A stretch of 64,000 nucleotides of DNA, taken from Pirellula staleyi DSM 6068 (GTDB taxonomy: Bacteria > Planctomycetota > Planctomycetia > Pirellulales > Pirellulaceae). Below the pieces are notes generated by a model. It saw only the letters and a list, made by a program, of their open reading frames with translations. It searched no databases and was not told where the DNA came from. Where the stretch lies: the NCBI GenBank assembly GCA_945900945.1, contig CAMDKL010000003.1, positions 1-64,000 on the forward strand, read 5' to 3'. This document shows positions 42,015 through 51,634 of the stretch, one piece after another. Both the position numbers and the translations under genes were made by a program. Numbering within the stretch: position 1 is the stretch's first letter; each line of letters opens with the position of its first letter.

Positions 42015-44105
42015 TTATATCCCATCCTCGGGTCCCCAGGGCTCGAAACGGTTGAGTTTCTTTGATTGCAATTCGCGATAGAGGTCGGGTAGGTCCAATT
42101 TCGTCAGCACATCCGGTAGCAAGGCTGCCAGAGGCCAATGATACTCTTCTGTTTCGGCTAACTCCGCGAACGAGCCGATGGCATTTTTGAGTGTAACTTG
42201 CTTAACGCTATCGCTAAGAATGGCCGCAAACGTTGCGGGGAGCGATCCCCAACCCTTGCCTGCAAGATGGATTTGGCTGTGTCCTTGATCCACAAGCCAA
42301 GCGACGACTCTCAGGACATCGAAGGTCCGTTGTCCCAAGTAGGGTTTGTCCAACATGAAAGCATGCGCAGCTAGAAAATAGTCGCTGCCATAAGGGGTGA
42401 GAAAGGTATTAGCTCCGCACGTGTCTGGCTGCGATTCGCCGATTCCGCGGACGTCGCATGCAAAGAACGCAGCATCCGGCTCGGACTTTAGCAATTGTTG
42501 GATCAGTGGCTCATCTCGCATTTCAACGTCGGCGGATCGATGTGAAACATAGAGTATGGCCCGACTTTGACCGCGTGGCGGACGAGACATGAGTGGCTCG
42601 TCAAACAAACGGGTCACCAGTGATTGTATGCCTGGTTCGGTTTCGACTGCGTAAGTACAGTAACTTTTGGTCGGATACTTTCTGTCGCCCATTCCTCGGA
42701 GAATACGGTATTCGGGAATAGCCTGAGATTCCGACGGCATCTTGAGCAAATTTCTTGCCGCCTTTTTCAAGGAGTCCCCGCTGATCTTGGTGCGCGATTG
42801 ACCAAGTGCTTGCGATGTTTCACGCGTAAAGGAGAACAGCGTTCGCGGCCCTAGGTCGCTAATCGTTCCACGCGGAGTGCACCAAAGGGTCTCGTCTTTT
42901 TCAATGACAAGCGTTGGTTCTGTTTGAGCGTTAGAGATGCCAGTTTGCTTGTTGAAAAACTGGTACATGGCTTCACGATTTTCTTGAGAATAACCGTGAT
43001 ACTTCGGGCCGACAAAGAGTTCGATGTTTTCAGGCTTGCCCAGCAGTGTGTAGAGTTTCTTTAGGCGATCGAAGGCTTCGGTGGCGCCCCGGACATCGAA
43101 GTAGTCGCGTTCCTTTGCAAGAATGACGATCGGCTTGGGCGCAAGCGCTGCCAAGAAATCAGAGTGATCGAGTCCGAGCGATAGGACGCGTGGTGGGCAT
43201 TGTTCAGTGTCCGCTGGTAGTTCGTTTTCAGCGTTGCGTCGAAAAGTCGTTACGAAGCACGCGGGTGCGACCATAGTCCAACGCTGCTCAACACCGCACA
43301 ACCAAGTAGTCTGCGTACCGCCTCCCGAGTTGCCGGTAACGCCAACATGTTTTGGATCTACCTCGTCGCGAGTGAGTAAGTAGTCGAGGGCTCGCACGCC
43401 ATCCCAAGCGAACCACGCCCCCAAGAATTCGCCGACGAGAGCTTGCTGATTGCCCATCTGGATATGTTCCCCCACGCCCCCTTTGTATCGCGATTTTAGG
43501 TCAGGCGTCAAATACTGAAATCGTTCCCCTTGACCGACTGGGTCAAAGAGCAAAACGACGTAACCCATCCGAGTCAGCCCTTGCGCAAAGGACTGATACG
43601 AGTCTTGAGCTTTTCCATTGAGGGAATGGCCGCATGTGCCGACCACGCCTGGCATCGGGAACTTGCGACCCTTTGGAACGTACAGATTCGCAGTTACGAA
43701 ATAACCTGGGCGGCTTTCAAAAATCACATTTTCAATACGATATGTTTCCCGTTCGATGACGCGTGTGGTCCGAGCATTGAGCGGCGTCTTGTCCGGGATC
43801 GGGCCGAAGCATTGCCGTATGCGATCCTGGCAAGACTTCACGTAGGCGGCTGCGTCGTCCTTGGTACGCACTGCCTCACGCAGTGCGTTGCCACGCCTCT
43901 CTGCTTCCCGCACTTGTGCAACTAACCATTCTTGGACCATACGCGGGAACCGGTTGAGAGACTCAAGCTCGGCTGCCGTGGGCAAATTCTCGAATTCGGC
44001 CGCGTTGCATGCTATGGAATGACCGCTCGGTGAAAAATGCAATCCGAAGAAACCAAGTCCTGACGCCAAGACAAAGTCGCGACGGCTGGTGTTTAGAAAA
44101 GCCAT
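42015..44105 (-). CDS. Tat-exported acetyl xylan esterase-like hydrolase with a second, inactive-looking domain
   Basis: The 696-residue protein begins with a twin-arginine signal (NTSRRDFVLASGLGFFGLHF). The first alpha/beta-hydrolase domain resembles acetyl xylan esterase/dipeptidyl-peptidase-like folds: VVGTCGHSLNGKAQDSYQSF, YVVLLFDPVGQGER, then the elbow VGVTGNSGGGTQ with Ser intact, and later PKYHGYSQENREAM with a likely catalytic His. A second hydrolase-like domain (from about residue 480) has VRGIGESQPD, but its elbow reads AGKGWGSLP, with Gly in the nucleophile position. The protein probably de-esterifies polysaccharide in the periplasm. It is a single gene facing the MurE-like gene. 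Confidence 0.85.
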   Translation of the reverse strand: MAFLNTSRRDFVLASGLGFFGLHFSPSGHSIACNAAEFENLPTAAELESLNRFPRMVQEWLVAQVREAERRGNALREAVRTKDDAAAYVKSCQDRIRQCFGPIPDKTPLNARTTRVIERETYRIENVIFESRPGYFVTANLYVPKGRKFPMPGVVGTCGHSLNGKAQDSYQSFAQGLTRMGYVVLLFDPVGQGERFQYLTPDLKSRYKGGVGEHIQMGNQQALVGEFLGAWFAWDGVRALDYLLTRDEVDPKHVGVTGNSGGGTQTTWLCGVEQRWTMVAPACFVTTFRRNAENELPADTEQCPPRVLSLGLDHSDFLAALAPKPIVILAKERDYFDVRGATEAFDRLKKLYTLLGKPENIELFVGPKYHGYSQENREAMYQFFNKQTGISNAQTEPTLVIEKDETLWCTPRGTISDLGPRTLFSFTRETSQALGQSRTKISGDSLKKAARNLLKMPSESQAIPEYRILRGMGDRKYPTKSYCTYAVETEPGIQSLVTRLFDEPLMSRPPRGQSRAILYVSHRSADVEMRDEPLIQQLLKSEPDAAFFACDVRGIGESQPDTCGANTFLTPYGSDYFLAAHAFMLDKPYLGQRTFDVLRVVAWLVDQGHSQIHLAGKGWGSLPATFAAILSDSVKQVTLKNAIGSFAELAETEEYHWPLAALLPDVLTKLDLPDLYRELQSKKLNRFEPWGPEDGI

Positions 44106-44254
44106 GAAGACTCACATGTTAAAAGAATGGGGATACGTGTACCTTTAAAAGACGTCTGATTACGGTACACTTTACTCAATCCGTTATGGACAGGATACAA
44201 TTGTCCATCCACTCAGACATTTGAATGCGTTTTGGTTTATTTTGGAGGTTGAAA

Positions 44255-44851
44255 ATGTCCCGTTTGTTATTTCTTCCCTGTTTACTATCGATGGTTACCA
44301 TGGTTCTTGCTGCAGATTCGTCAAAAGATGGAAAAGTCACAACTAAAGTCTTCTTCGATATTTCGATTGACGACAAAGATGCCGGAAGAATCGTAATGGG
44401 TTTGTTCGGCGACGACGTACCTAAAACCGTTGAAAATTTTCGTTGTCTTTGCACCGGAGAAAAAGGAAAAGGCGAGTCGGGCAAACCGTTGCACTTCAAA
44501 GAAAGCGTTTTCCATCGGGTAATTCCTCAATTCATGTTGCAGGGTGGTGACTTTACACGCGGAAATGGAACTGGCGGAGAGAGTATTTACGGAGAGAAAT
44601 TTAAGGACGAGGCGTTTAAATTCCGTCATGATATGCCAGGAATATTAAGCATGGCGAATGCAGGTCCGAACACAAACGGATCCCAGTTCTTCATCACGAC
44701 CGTTCCGACGGGACATTTAGACGGCAAGCACGTTATCTTCGGTCGGGTCATCGAGGGCATGGACATCGTTACGAAGATCGAGGGCTTTGGAAGCGGCTCC
44801 GGAAAGACGAAATCCGTCATTCGCATCAAAGACTGTGGTGAATTGAAGTAA
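44255..44851 (+). CDS. exported cyclophilin-type peptidyl-prolyl cis-trans isomerase
   Basis: The start at 44255 is set by GGAGG at 44244-44248; an ATG at 44225 in the same frame lies upstream of that site. The signal peptide ([20 protein letters not shown]) is followed by a full cyclophilin domain: [78 protein letters not shown] and [18 protein letters not shown]. The active-site [12 protein letters not shown] and NTNGSQFFI are intact, so it should catalyse proline isomerisation in exported proteins. A hairpin TGGACA/TGTCCA lies at 44187-44207 in its leader. Confidence 0.95.
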   Translation: MSRLLFLPCLLSMVTMVLAADSSKDGKVTTKVFFDISIDDKDAGRIVMGLFGDDVPKTVENFRCLCTGEKGKGESGKPLHFKESVFHRVIPQFMLQGGDFTRGNGTGGESIYGEKFKDEAFKFRHDMPGILSMANAGPNTNGSQFFITTVPTGHLDGKHVIFGRVIEGMDIVTKIEGFGSGSGKTKSVIRIKDCGELK

Positions 44852-44893
44852 TCGCTGTTCGCTTGGCGGTTGTATTTATCGATTGCAGACATT

Positions 44894-44915
44894 CGCTCAA
44901 TCCCTAGATTGAGCG
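44894..44915 (+). terminator. hairpin downstream of the cyclophilin gene
   Basis: Arms CGCTCAATC (44894-44902) and GATTGAGCG (44907-44915) pair perfectly around CCTA, 42 bp past the stop. G-rich rather than T-rich sequence follows, so it may be a 3' stabiliser instead of a simple intrinsic terminator. Confidence 0.55.
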
Positions 44916-45121
44916 GGGGATTGTCCCGAATGGCGTGAACGGTTTTCGAGACTGCACAAACAGCGAGGTCCCTCATCGCATTTGGCTTTCGCCGACTCAA
45001 TTTTTTACAGCGTTGCCGTAAGGGCCAGCGATTCGTGTTGGAACGTACGGTATGCAAAATGCACCACACTGATGTGGCTTTTGTTTAACTGCCAAATCGC
45101 AAGTCATTAAGGATCCTTCCA

Positions 45122-45823
45122 ATGCTGCTCTATTTGCTTTTTGTGGTACCTACCATGCTGCTCGCGCTCGGTGCGCAGTGGATGATTCGTTCTGCATATC
45201 GGCGTACAAGTCAAATTCCCGCCCGAATGAATGGTGCGATGGCTGCCCGGCGAATATTGGACGCCAACGGACTTCAGAACATTCCAATCGAGCAAGCCCA
45301 GGGGCACCTTTCCGATCACTATGACCCGTCCGCGAAAGTGGTTCGGCTAAGCCCCGATGTTTACCAAGGGTACTCGTTGGCTGCGGTCGGAATCGCTGCT
45401 CACGAAGTTGGACACGCCATGCAAGACGCCAAGCATTATGCACCGTTAGTGGTACGTAATCTTGCTGTACCCGTGGCGGGATTCGGCAGCTCGCTCAGCA
45501 GCGTGTTCTTTTTCGCTGCGATGGGATTAGGTGCTTTTGGGTTGGGGCAATTGGCCGCTGGAGCAATGATCCTGTTCGTTCTCGGATTCTCTTTGACGGT
45601 CCTATTTCAAATAATCAACTTACCTGTTGAGTTCAATGCGAGTTCGCGAGCCAAAACAGAGTTGGTCTCGCTTGGAATAATTAATGGTCAGGAACTTTCG
45701 GACGTGAGTAGTGTGTTGAATGCGGCTGCAATGACCTACGTGGCAGCTACTCTACAAGCAGTCGCGACGCTAGCATACTACCTTCTGCAATTCGTATTAG
45801 CGAGCCAAGGCCGAAGAGATTAG
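45122..45823 (+). CDS. YugP-type zinc metallopeptidase
   Basis: The 233-residue protein matches the neutral zinc metallopeptidase (Peptidase_Mtase/YugP, DUF2268-like membrane) family. It has an N-terminal helix (MLLYLLFVVPTMLLALGAQW) and SDHYDPSAKVVRLSPDVYQG, then SLAAVGIAAHEVGHAMQDA with the HExxH-type zinc site HEVGH. Two or three further helices follow, with NLPVEFNASSRAK between them providing the third ligand region (E of VEF). It should act at the cytoplasmic membrane, with its substrate unknown. It is followed after 15 bp by a carbohydrate-enzyme-like gene on the same strand. Confidence 0.9.
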   Translation: MLLYLLFVVPTMLLALGAQWMIRSAYRRTSQIPARMNGAMAARRILDANGLQNIPIEQAQGHLSDHYDPSAKVVRLSPDVYQGYSLAAVGIAAHEVGHAMQDAKHYAPLVVRNLAVPVAGFGSSLSSVFFFAAMGLGAFGLGQLAAGAMILFVLGFSLTVLFQIINLPVEFNASSRAKTELVSLGIINGQELSDVSSVLNAAAMTYVAATLQAVATLAYYLLQFVLASQGRRD

Positions 45824-45838
45824 CGTCTGAAGTGACTA

Positions 45839-46714
45839 ATGACAGTTGATGCGGTCCATGAGATAGGCCATTGGAAGATCGGTTTGTTGCGGGGCCAGAG
45901 TCTCGATTGTCTGAAACCAACCGCGATAGCTAACCCAATCGTGACCGCGGCTGACTTCGATCCATGGAATGGGATAGCGGTTGCTGACCCATTTGCGATC
46001 TATCGAGACGGAGCGTGGTATCTGTTTTTCGAACTGTTTCAGAATGGGTCGAGGAACGCGGTCATCGGCGCCTCTCGCAGCGAGAATTTGCGGGACTGGG
46101 AGCCGCTGGGTATTGTCCTCACGCAACCGCATCATTTGTCTTATCCTTTCGTATTCGAACACGATGGCCAGACATACATGATGCCGGAGACAAAATCGGT
46201 AAAGCGAGTCGACATATTCCGGGCTGTTGAATTCCCGTACCGATGGGAATTTGAAAAGACAATCCTTAGGGGACGTTTGATGGATTGCTCCATGGTGCAG
46301 CACCAGGGGCTTTATTGGATCTTTGCTGGCTGGCGCTCTCATGGGCTCAAGTTATTCTATGCCAGTCACCCGCTGGGGCCTTGGAAATCGCACTGGATGC
46401 CCTTCCTTCGCGGTTACTCCCGATCGTCCTCTCGCCCGGGCGGACGTCCGGTTTTTCAAAACAACAAACTGGTCCGTTTCTCTCAAGATTGCACGGACTA
46501 CTACGGGCAGCAGTTGCGGGCTTGGAACGTAACTCGCATGAATAGGCTTTGGTACTCCGAAGAGCCGCTTTATCGAAAACCTATTTTGTCCGGTGCGGGT
46601 GACGGCTGGAACGCTCGATGCATGCATCACATTGACGCGTTTAGAGTTCCGGTCGTGAACGGCGGTCAGGGTAGCGAACAAGAATGGCTGGCGTTTGTGG
46701 ATGGTTGTGCCTGA
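45839..46714 (+). CDS. beta-propeller protein like the N-terminal domain of GIPC glucosaminyltransferases (GH43-like)
   Basis: The 291-residue protein has the repeats of a five-bladed propeller: VADPFAIYRDGAWYLFFELF, AVIGASRSENLRDWEPLGIV, LSYPFVFEHDGQTYMMPETK, LMDCSMVQHQGLYWIFAGW, LGPWKSHWMPF and GRPVFQNNKLVRFSQDCTDY. This pattern is that of the glucosamine inositolphosphorylceramide transferase N-terminal family, which in bacteria occurs alone or fused to formyltransferases in polysaccharide loci. Its enzymatic role is uncertain. It likely shares a transcript with the metallopeptidase gene upstream. Its stop abuts the stop of aroA on the other strand (TGATCA). Confidence 0.8.
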   Translation: MTVDAVHEIGHWKIGLLRGQSLDCLKPTAIANPIVTAADFDPWNGIAVADPFAIYRDGAWYLFFELFQNGSRNAVIGASRSENLRDWEPLGIVLTQPHHLSYPFVFEHDGQTYMMPETKSVKRVDIFRAVEFPYRWEFEKTILRGRLMDCSMVQHQGLYWIFAGWRSHGLKLFYASHPLGPWKSHWMPFLRGYSRSSSRPGGRPVFQNNKLVRFSQDCTDYYGQQLRAWNVTRMNRLWYSEEPLYRKPILSGAGDGWNARCMHHIDAFRVPVVNGGQGSEQEWLAFVDGCA

Positions 46715-48049
46715 TCATTCGCCTTCGAAGTCGTATTTGGGCACTTGCCCCAAAACGGCGCCCATGTCTTCAAAAAAATGCGGATACGTCTTCTCGGTGC
46801 ACTTTGGATCTAGGATGCGAACGTCCGGTATCTTTAACCCTATCAACGACAGACTCATGGCCATGCGATGATCGCGGTAGGTTTTCAAGTCCGCACCGAT
46901 GAGCTGCTTGGGATGTATCGTCAAACCATCGTCGTGCTCGTCGACGCCAGCTCCTAATCGCCGCAACTCGCAAGCCAAATCGCCAATGCGGTCGGTCTCT
47001 TTGTGCCTATTGTGTGCGACGCCTCGAACACGTGTTGGGCCGTCTGCAAATAGCGCAACGGCTGCAAGTGTTTGCACGGTATCGCTAATCCAGTTCATAT
47101 CGATATCGATCCCTCGCGAAGCACGTCCCGAAACTTCGATGAAATCAACTCCGCTCGAAACGTGGCATCCCATTTTTCCTAGCACTCTGGCAAACTGAAC
47201 GTCACCTTGCAACGCGTCAAAACTGAGGCCGTCGATTCGCATCGATCCGCCCGTAATGGCCGCCGCACCGAGAAAATAGCTAGCGGCAGAGGCGTCCGGT
47301 TCGATGCTATAGTCACAGCCTACGTACGATTGAGGCGCTTCGACTGCGTATTCGAGTCCGTCGTCCCCTTGATGCATTCGCATCTCCACGCCAAAAGACT
47401 TCATGACAGCGACTGTCATATCGACGTAGGGTTTCGAAACCAGATCTCCGATTACACGTATAACGACTGTCGTCTTTGCGTACGGTGAAGCCATCATCAT
47501 GCCGCTCAAGAACTGGCTCGAGACATCCCCCGCCACGTTGCCAATCCCACCGTTCAGTCCATTTGCTACAACGCGAACGGGCGGGCAGTTTGGATGAGAG
47601 TGGTTGAGGCTAAAGACGTTCGCACCCAGCCCTCGGAGGCCATCGATCAAGTCCCCGATAGGACGTTCTCGCATTCGTGGAACACCATCGAGGGTGTATT
47701 CGCCATGCGTGGCTGCTAACGCGGCGGTCAGGAATCGAATCGAGGTTCCGCTGTTGGCGATATGTAGGTCACCCATTGGATGCGGGGGTTGTCCATTGCA
47801 TCCTACTAGGCTAATCGTCTTTGCGGACTTATCCCATTCCACCGAAAGACCGAGAGCAATCCAGGCATCGATCATTACGCGAGTGTCTTCACTATCGAGG
47901 ACGCCAACAAGATTGGAAGGTCCTCTGGCCATAGCCGCGCAAATCAATGCTCGGTTGGTAATGCTCTTGGAACCCGGCACCGTAACGCGACCAACCACGG
48001 GCTGTCTAGCTCTCTGGAACGAGACGGCGTATGCACCTTCGTCCGACAT
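46715..48049 (-). CDS. aroA: 3-phosphoshikimate 1-carboxyvinyltransferase (EPSP synthase)
   Basis: EPSP synthase joins shikimate 3-phosphate and phosphoenolpyruvate in the shikimate pathway. The 444 residues show VTVPGSKSITNRALICAAMA, LHIANSGTSIRFLTAALAA, RMRERPIGDLIDGLRGLGA, SSQFLSGMMMASPYA, and VEAPQSYVGCDYSIEPDASA followed by ASYFLGAA. DTVQTLAAVALFADGPTRVR, HNRHKETDRI and DHRMAMSLSLIGLK complete the active site. The gene is last of a leftward group (HEAT-like protein, PQQ propeller, aroA) with gaps of 14 and 3 bp. The next shikimate gene in the window, aroK, lies 14 kb away. Confidence 0.97.
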   Translation of the reverse strand: MSDEGAYAVSFQRARQPVVGRVTVPGSKSITNRALICAAMARGPSNLVGVLDSEDTRVMIDAWIALGLSVEWDKSAKTISLVGCNGQPPHPMGDLHIANSGTSIRFLTAALAATHGEYTLDGVPRMRERPIGDLIDGLRGLGANVFSLNHSHPNCPPVRVVANGLNGGIGNVAGDVSSQFLSGMMMASPYAKTTVVIRVIGDLVSKPYVDMTVAVMKSFGVEMRMHQGDDGLEYAVEAPQSYVGCDYSIEPDASAASYFLGAAAITGGSMRIDGLSFDALQGDVQFARVLGKMGCHVSSGVDFIEVSGRASRGIDIDMNWISDTVQTLAAVALFADGPTRVRGVAHNRHKETDRIGDLACELRRLGAGVDEHDDGLTIHPKQLIGADLKTYRDHRMAMSLSLIGLKIPDVRILDPKCTEKTYPHFFEDMGAVLGQVPKYDFEGE

Positions 48050-48052
48050 GTC

Positions 48053-49288
48053 TTACTTTTCAGCGATCTTCCACAGGCTTGAGACGCCGCGAACATACAT
48101 CGCGTTTCCAGAAATCGCAGGGGAGCCGAGAACTGCTTCGCCTAGTTCATTCGTTGCGACAACCTTGCCCTCGTCCTCCCCGAGTTCCACAACGAAACAC
48201 TTGCCATCGTCACCAAAGATGTAGAGGATGTTGCCGGCTACGACAGGCGACGACCAAATGCTTTTTGCGTCTGCCAGGCGAGTTTGCCACTTGAGTTCGC
48301 CAGAAAATAGATCTCCGCTCGCCAATACGGTCCGGCTGATGGTGTAGACGCGTTTTCCAACTACCAGGGGAGAACAAGCATTGGCGCTGAGCTTGTTGTT
48401 GTCCCATAGTTTGCTTGGGCTAGCGCCAGCGCTGGATAGATCAAATGCTGTTAGCCCACCTGCAGGAACGAAGAGGCGTCCCTCCGCAGCTAGACAAGAT
48501 GGAATAGTAGAGCATCGCACTTTCATTTCCCAGAGGATCTTACCGGTCTTTGGCGACACGGCTAGCAAATCTTCGCTCGACTGCATTACAACGACTTTTT
48601 CACCATTAGGCAACTTCACAACAGTGGGTGAGGACCAATTGGCTTGTTTGGGCCGATCCAGCTTCCATAAAATTTTTCCATCTTCGGTGTTCAAACCTGC
48701 AGCAAACGAATCCCCTTGGCATTCGATCTGAACAACGCAGACACCGTCCACTACGACTGGCGAGCTGCTCATACCGACATCGTTACCGGCTTTTGGAAAA
48801 TCGGTCGAAAGCGATCGGTACCAAACCAAATTGCCATCAAGATCGACGCAGGCCAGATCGTTGGAACTAAAGAAAGCGAAAATATTCTTGCCGTCGGATG
48901 CGGGTGTGGGTGCCGCATTGGCGCTCGTGGGATGGCAATAAGGTCGGCCTCGAGCTACGAACTCCTGTTGCCATCGAGTTGATCCGTCTTTCGAATTGAC
49001 GCTGATCAAATGGAGTCGTCGCTGGTCCATCCCGCTACTGCTGGTGGTGATCGCAGAATCGCCAACGACGATAACGCCGCCAACGCTTCGTCCGGGCAGT
49101 TCGGTGCGCCAGGCCACATTTTCCTTTTGTTCACCGCCGAATTTGGTCGGAATTTTCGCATCGATGGCGACGCTACCCGCGTTGGGTCCGCGGAACATGG
49201 GCCAATCAGCGTGTGAAGATGTCGCTTGCGCCAATATTGCGACGGTCAAACCGATTGCGCTAAGGGTCGAATTGGTATAGCGATGCAT
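48053..49288 (-). CDS. exported PQQ-type beta-propeller protein (BamB-like)
   Basis: From ATG 49288 the 411-residue protein starts with a signal peptide (IGLTVAILAQATSSHA) and then WPMFRGPNAGSV, the usual opening of planctomycete PQQ-like propellers. Several blades follow, each with a W-x-x-x or (L/I)xxVDLxxGxxxWxx pattern: ISVNSKDGSTRWQQEFVA, VDLDGNLVWYRSL, LNTEDGKILWKLDR, VSPKTGKILWEMKV and ASGDLFSGELKWQTRLAD. No catalytic residues of quinoprotein dehydrogenases are seen, so it is probably a structural or sensing propeller. ATG 49300 is another possible start. The gene sits 3 bp before aroA. Confidence 0.88.
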   Translation of the reverse strand: MHRYTNSTLSAIGLTVAILAQATSSHADWPMFRGPNAGSVAIDAKIPTKFGGEQKENVAWRTELPGRSVGGVIVVGDSAITTSSSGMDQRRLHLISVNSKDGSTRWQQEFVARGRPYCHPTSANAAPTPASDGKNIFAFFSSNDLACVDLDGNLVWYRSLSTDFPKAGNDVGMSSSPVVVDGVCVVQIECQGDSFAAGLNTEDGKILWKLDRPKQANWSSPTVVKLPNGEKVVVMQSSEDLLAVSPKTGKILWEMKVRCSTIPSCLAAEGRLFVPAGGLTAFDLSSAGASPSKLWDNNKLSANACSPLVVGKRVYTISRTVLASGDLFSGELKWQTRLADAKSIWSSPVVAGNILYIFGDDGKCFVVELGEDEGKVVATNELGEAVLGSPAISGNAMYVRGVSSLWKIAEK

Positions 49289-49302
49289 AATGATTGTCAT
49301 GG

Positions 49303-50418
49303 TTATCGTCCTTTAGTCAAAATGGCTTTGCCAGTGGAATCACAAATTCGCAGTTGAAATTCAAACTTCTGAGCCCACGATTCCTTTTGCTCGTTTTGAC
49401 ACAGCTTGAGTAGGATCTGATTCTTTCCCGCTTTGAGCCGAATGGGTTCCACATACTGATCGATTTGAGACCCCGTATGATAGACTTCGTTCGACACGGC
49501 AAGCTGGCCATTTACCCAAATTTTGTTGCCATTGATGCAACCCAGTCGGACTTCGGCATCCTGGTCTTTTTCCGATTCGAATTCAGTCAACGCATAAATG
49601 ATACATCCTTTTTCATTTGAAAAGGTTTTCGCAAGATCGACCATTCCGTCAGCGGCTTCGCTGGTTTCCTCTCTCCATATTACTGCTTCGGTTTTGCCTT
49701 CGTATTCCGCTTTGAAAAGACCTTTAACCCCGTCGTTTTCTATAGGAAATACTTTGTCAAAGTTGACTGTTCCGACGTTATCGAACGGACCGATCAATCG
49801 CCATTTCGGCAAGAATCCAAATTGCTTGGATTGATCGATGGTCTCACCAAGCACCTTCAGTTTTTCGATGATACTCACGACTTGGCTTGGATGGCGAGCG
49901 GCTTCCAATAGACTCGAAAGCTGCAGAATTTCCAATTTAGATTTCATCGCTTCGTCGATCGCCAAGTATCTCAATTCGGGGCTTGCGTCCTGTTTCATGT
50001 TGGCGAGCAACTCTTTGCGGAGTTTGTCGTTGTTCGCAGTTAGCCATTGGAAGACGGTGTAACGAGCCTCGCCATCTTGATTGGTGTCTGACAAAAAATG
50101 GGTCAGTTCGGATGCTTTCGATTTACCTGTTTTGCGATAGAGCGAATTGGCTAGCCCCAGGATCCAATTGCGGCCGATTGGCGTCGCACCCTTCATCGCG
50201 GTAAGCGACTGTACTAAGGTCACATCGTTGGCTTTGCCGAGCTGCTTGATTGCTCTCGCTGCGGCCAAAGAACCTTCATCGCCGGATGTGAGTGACTGCA
50301 GCATTTTTATTGACTCCAAGCTGCTTTCAGCTTGAGCCATTTCGAAGTCAACCAAAAAAGCGAAAGCGGCAAATGCGACTGCGCACAGGACAGTCCGTTG
50401 ATTAAGCCTACGAATCAT
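49303..50418 (-). CDS. exported HEAT-like protein with a C-terminal carbohydrate-binding-like domain
   Basis: Starting at ATG 50418 the protein has a signal peptide (TVLCAVAFAAFAFLVDFEMA) and 371 residues. The N-terminal half is helical with weak HEAT-like repeats (SLESIKMLQSLTSGDEGSLA, ARAIKQLGKAND). The C-terminal half begins FLPKWRLIGPFDNVG and includes RLGCINGNKIWVNGQLAVSN and LKAGKNQILLKLCQNEQKES, the pattern of a PA14- or galactose-binding-like sandwich common in planctomycete exported enzymes. No catalytic motif is visible. It is co-oriented with and 14 bp ahead of the PQQ propeller gene, so the two may act together. Confidence 0.75.
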   Translation of the reverse strand: MIRRLNQRTVLCAVAFAAFAFLVDFEMAQAESSLESIKMLQSLTSGDEGSLAAARAIKQLGKANDVTLVQSLTAMKGATPIGRNWILGLANSLYRKTGKSKASELTHFLSDTNQDGEARYTVFQWLTANNDKLRKELLANMKQDASPELRYLAIDEAMKSKLEILQLSSLLEAARHPSQVVSIIEKLKVLGETIDQSKQFGFLPKWRLIGPFDNVGTVNFDKVFPIENDGVKGLFKAEYEGKTEAVIWREETSEAADGMVDLAKTFSNEKGCIIYALTEFESEKDQDAEVRLGCINGNKIWVNGQLAVSNEVYHTGSQIDQYVEPIRLKAGKNQILLKLCQNEQKESWAQKFEFQLRICDSTGKAILTKGR

Positions 50419-50623
50419 GCTAACCCTCTCGTTTGAAATCACTCTGGGTACGAATCTACAAAGAGATTATGCGGGCTATCCCTGCAAAGCGAAAGGGGCG
50501 GGCGGCAGGGGCAGCGATTACTTTAGAACACCAAAGTAGGTTTACGGGGGACAAGCCTCCACATAACCCAACGATTTCGTCGCCGAAAATCCTTCACGGC
50601 GTTGGGCACTGGGGGTTGAAACG

Positions 50624-51493
50624 TCAAAGGTCTAACGATTCTAGCTTGCGAAGCTTTTCTTGTACTTGCGATCGTTTGACCCTATCGCAGTCGATCAACA
50701 TCTGCTCTGCATAAAATCGAGCCGAATCGATTAGCGAAAGTTCTTCGGCAAGTTCCATGGCTAATTCGATCGCGCGTAGTCTTATTTTGGGTTCCGGAGG
50801 TGGGGCACGAAACATGGAAGCTCTGCGAAAGGCCGAGAGAGCATCCAAAGGTCGATTTAGTGTCTGATAGCACATACCCAATTGGAGACTTGCACGAGCT
50901 CGCAGTTCAGGTTCGTCTGCCGCTTTGACCAGCAACTGGACTGCTTCCTCAAATCGTGCCAACTGCCTCAAGCCAATTGCCCAATTGATCAGAATCTCTT
51001 TTTGGTCAGGGTGTCGACCAAATCGATCTCGGCAAACGCGAATGCGTTCATTGGCATAATTGACCTCGGCTAGTTCGAGACCATACTTGTTTTCATCGGA
51101 TGGATCCTGTGCCAGGCTTGTCTTGGCTTGTTGCAGCGATTGATTTGCCTGATGAAGCAGCAGTTCCTCTCGCATCAAGACGAGTGGCTCACATTCGGGA
51201 CAAAGCTGAAAACCGGACTCTAGGACTCGTTTCGCATCGTTCCATCGTTCCTGGTTGAGGTAGATTTGGCCTAGTTCGATGTAGGGTTGACTGTTTGCCG
51301 GCGAATTGCGAATCTCCTGCTCGAGATGCTGAAACCGCTCGAGTGGAATTGGAGTTTGCTTTGAGGCAGTTTGCACGGTACTAGGTCGAGCGAACAACGC
51401 ATCGATATCAACGAATCGCGACAAGAGTTTCGAACCTACTTGCGAGGGCGAAACCCCAGAGGATGGGTTTGTGGAATCGGGTGCTGTATTCAT
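50624..51493 (-). CDS. TPR-repeat protein
   Basis: The 289 residues from ATG 51493 (an in-frame ATG lies six codons earlier) have no signal peptide. After a disordered head, tetratricopeptide repeats run from about residue 55: AYIELGQIYLNQERWNDAKR is approximated by PYIELGQIYLNQERWNDAKR, then VLESGFQLCPECEPLV, INWAIGLRQLARFEEAVQLL, LQLGMCYQTLNRPLDALSAF and AMELAEELSLIDSARFYAEQ. CPEC in the second repeat is a lone Cys pair. A scaffold function is likely; no partner is evident from the neighbours. Confidence 0.82.
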   Translation of the reverse strand: MNTAPDSTNPSSGVSPSQVGSKLLSRFVDIDALFARPSTVQTASKQTPIPLERFQHLEQEIRNSPANSQPYIELGQIYLNQERWNDAKRVLESGFQLCPECEPLVLMREELLLHQANQSLQQAKTSLAQDPSDENKYGLELAEVNYANERIRVCRDRFGRHPDQKEILINWAIGLRQLARFEEAVQLLVKAADEPELRARASLQLGMCYQTLNRPLDALSAFRRASMFRAPPPEPKIRLRAIELAMELAEELSLIDSARFYAEQMLIDCDRVKRSQVQEKLRKLESLDL

Positions 51494-51634
51494 GGTGTCT
51501 GCATTGTACATTACAGATCCACCAAAAAAATACAGCCCGTTTGGCAGTTCGCCATCGAGGGCGACAGAGAGGCTGCCAAACGAGCTGTAAGGAACTTGGG
51601 CAAGGATTCTCTATCCCAAGCCGTACATCACGAA

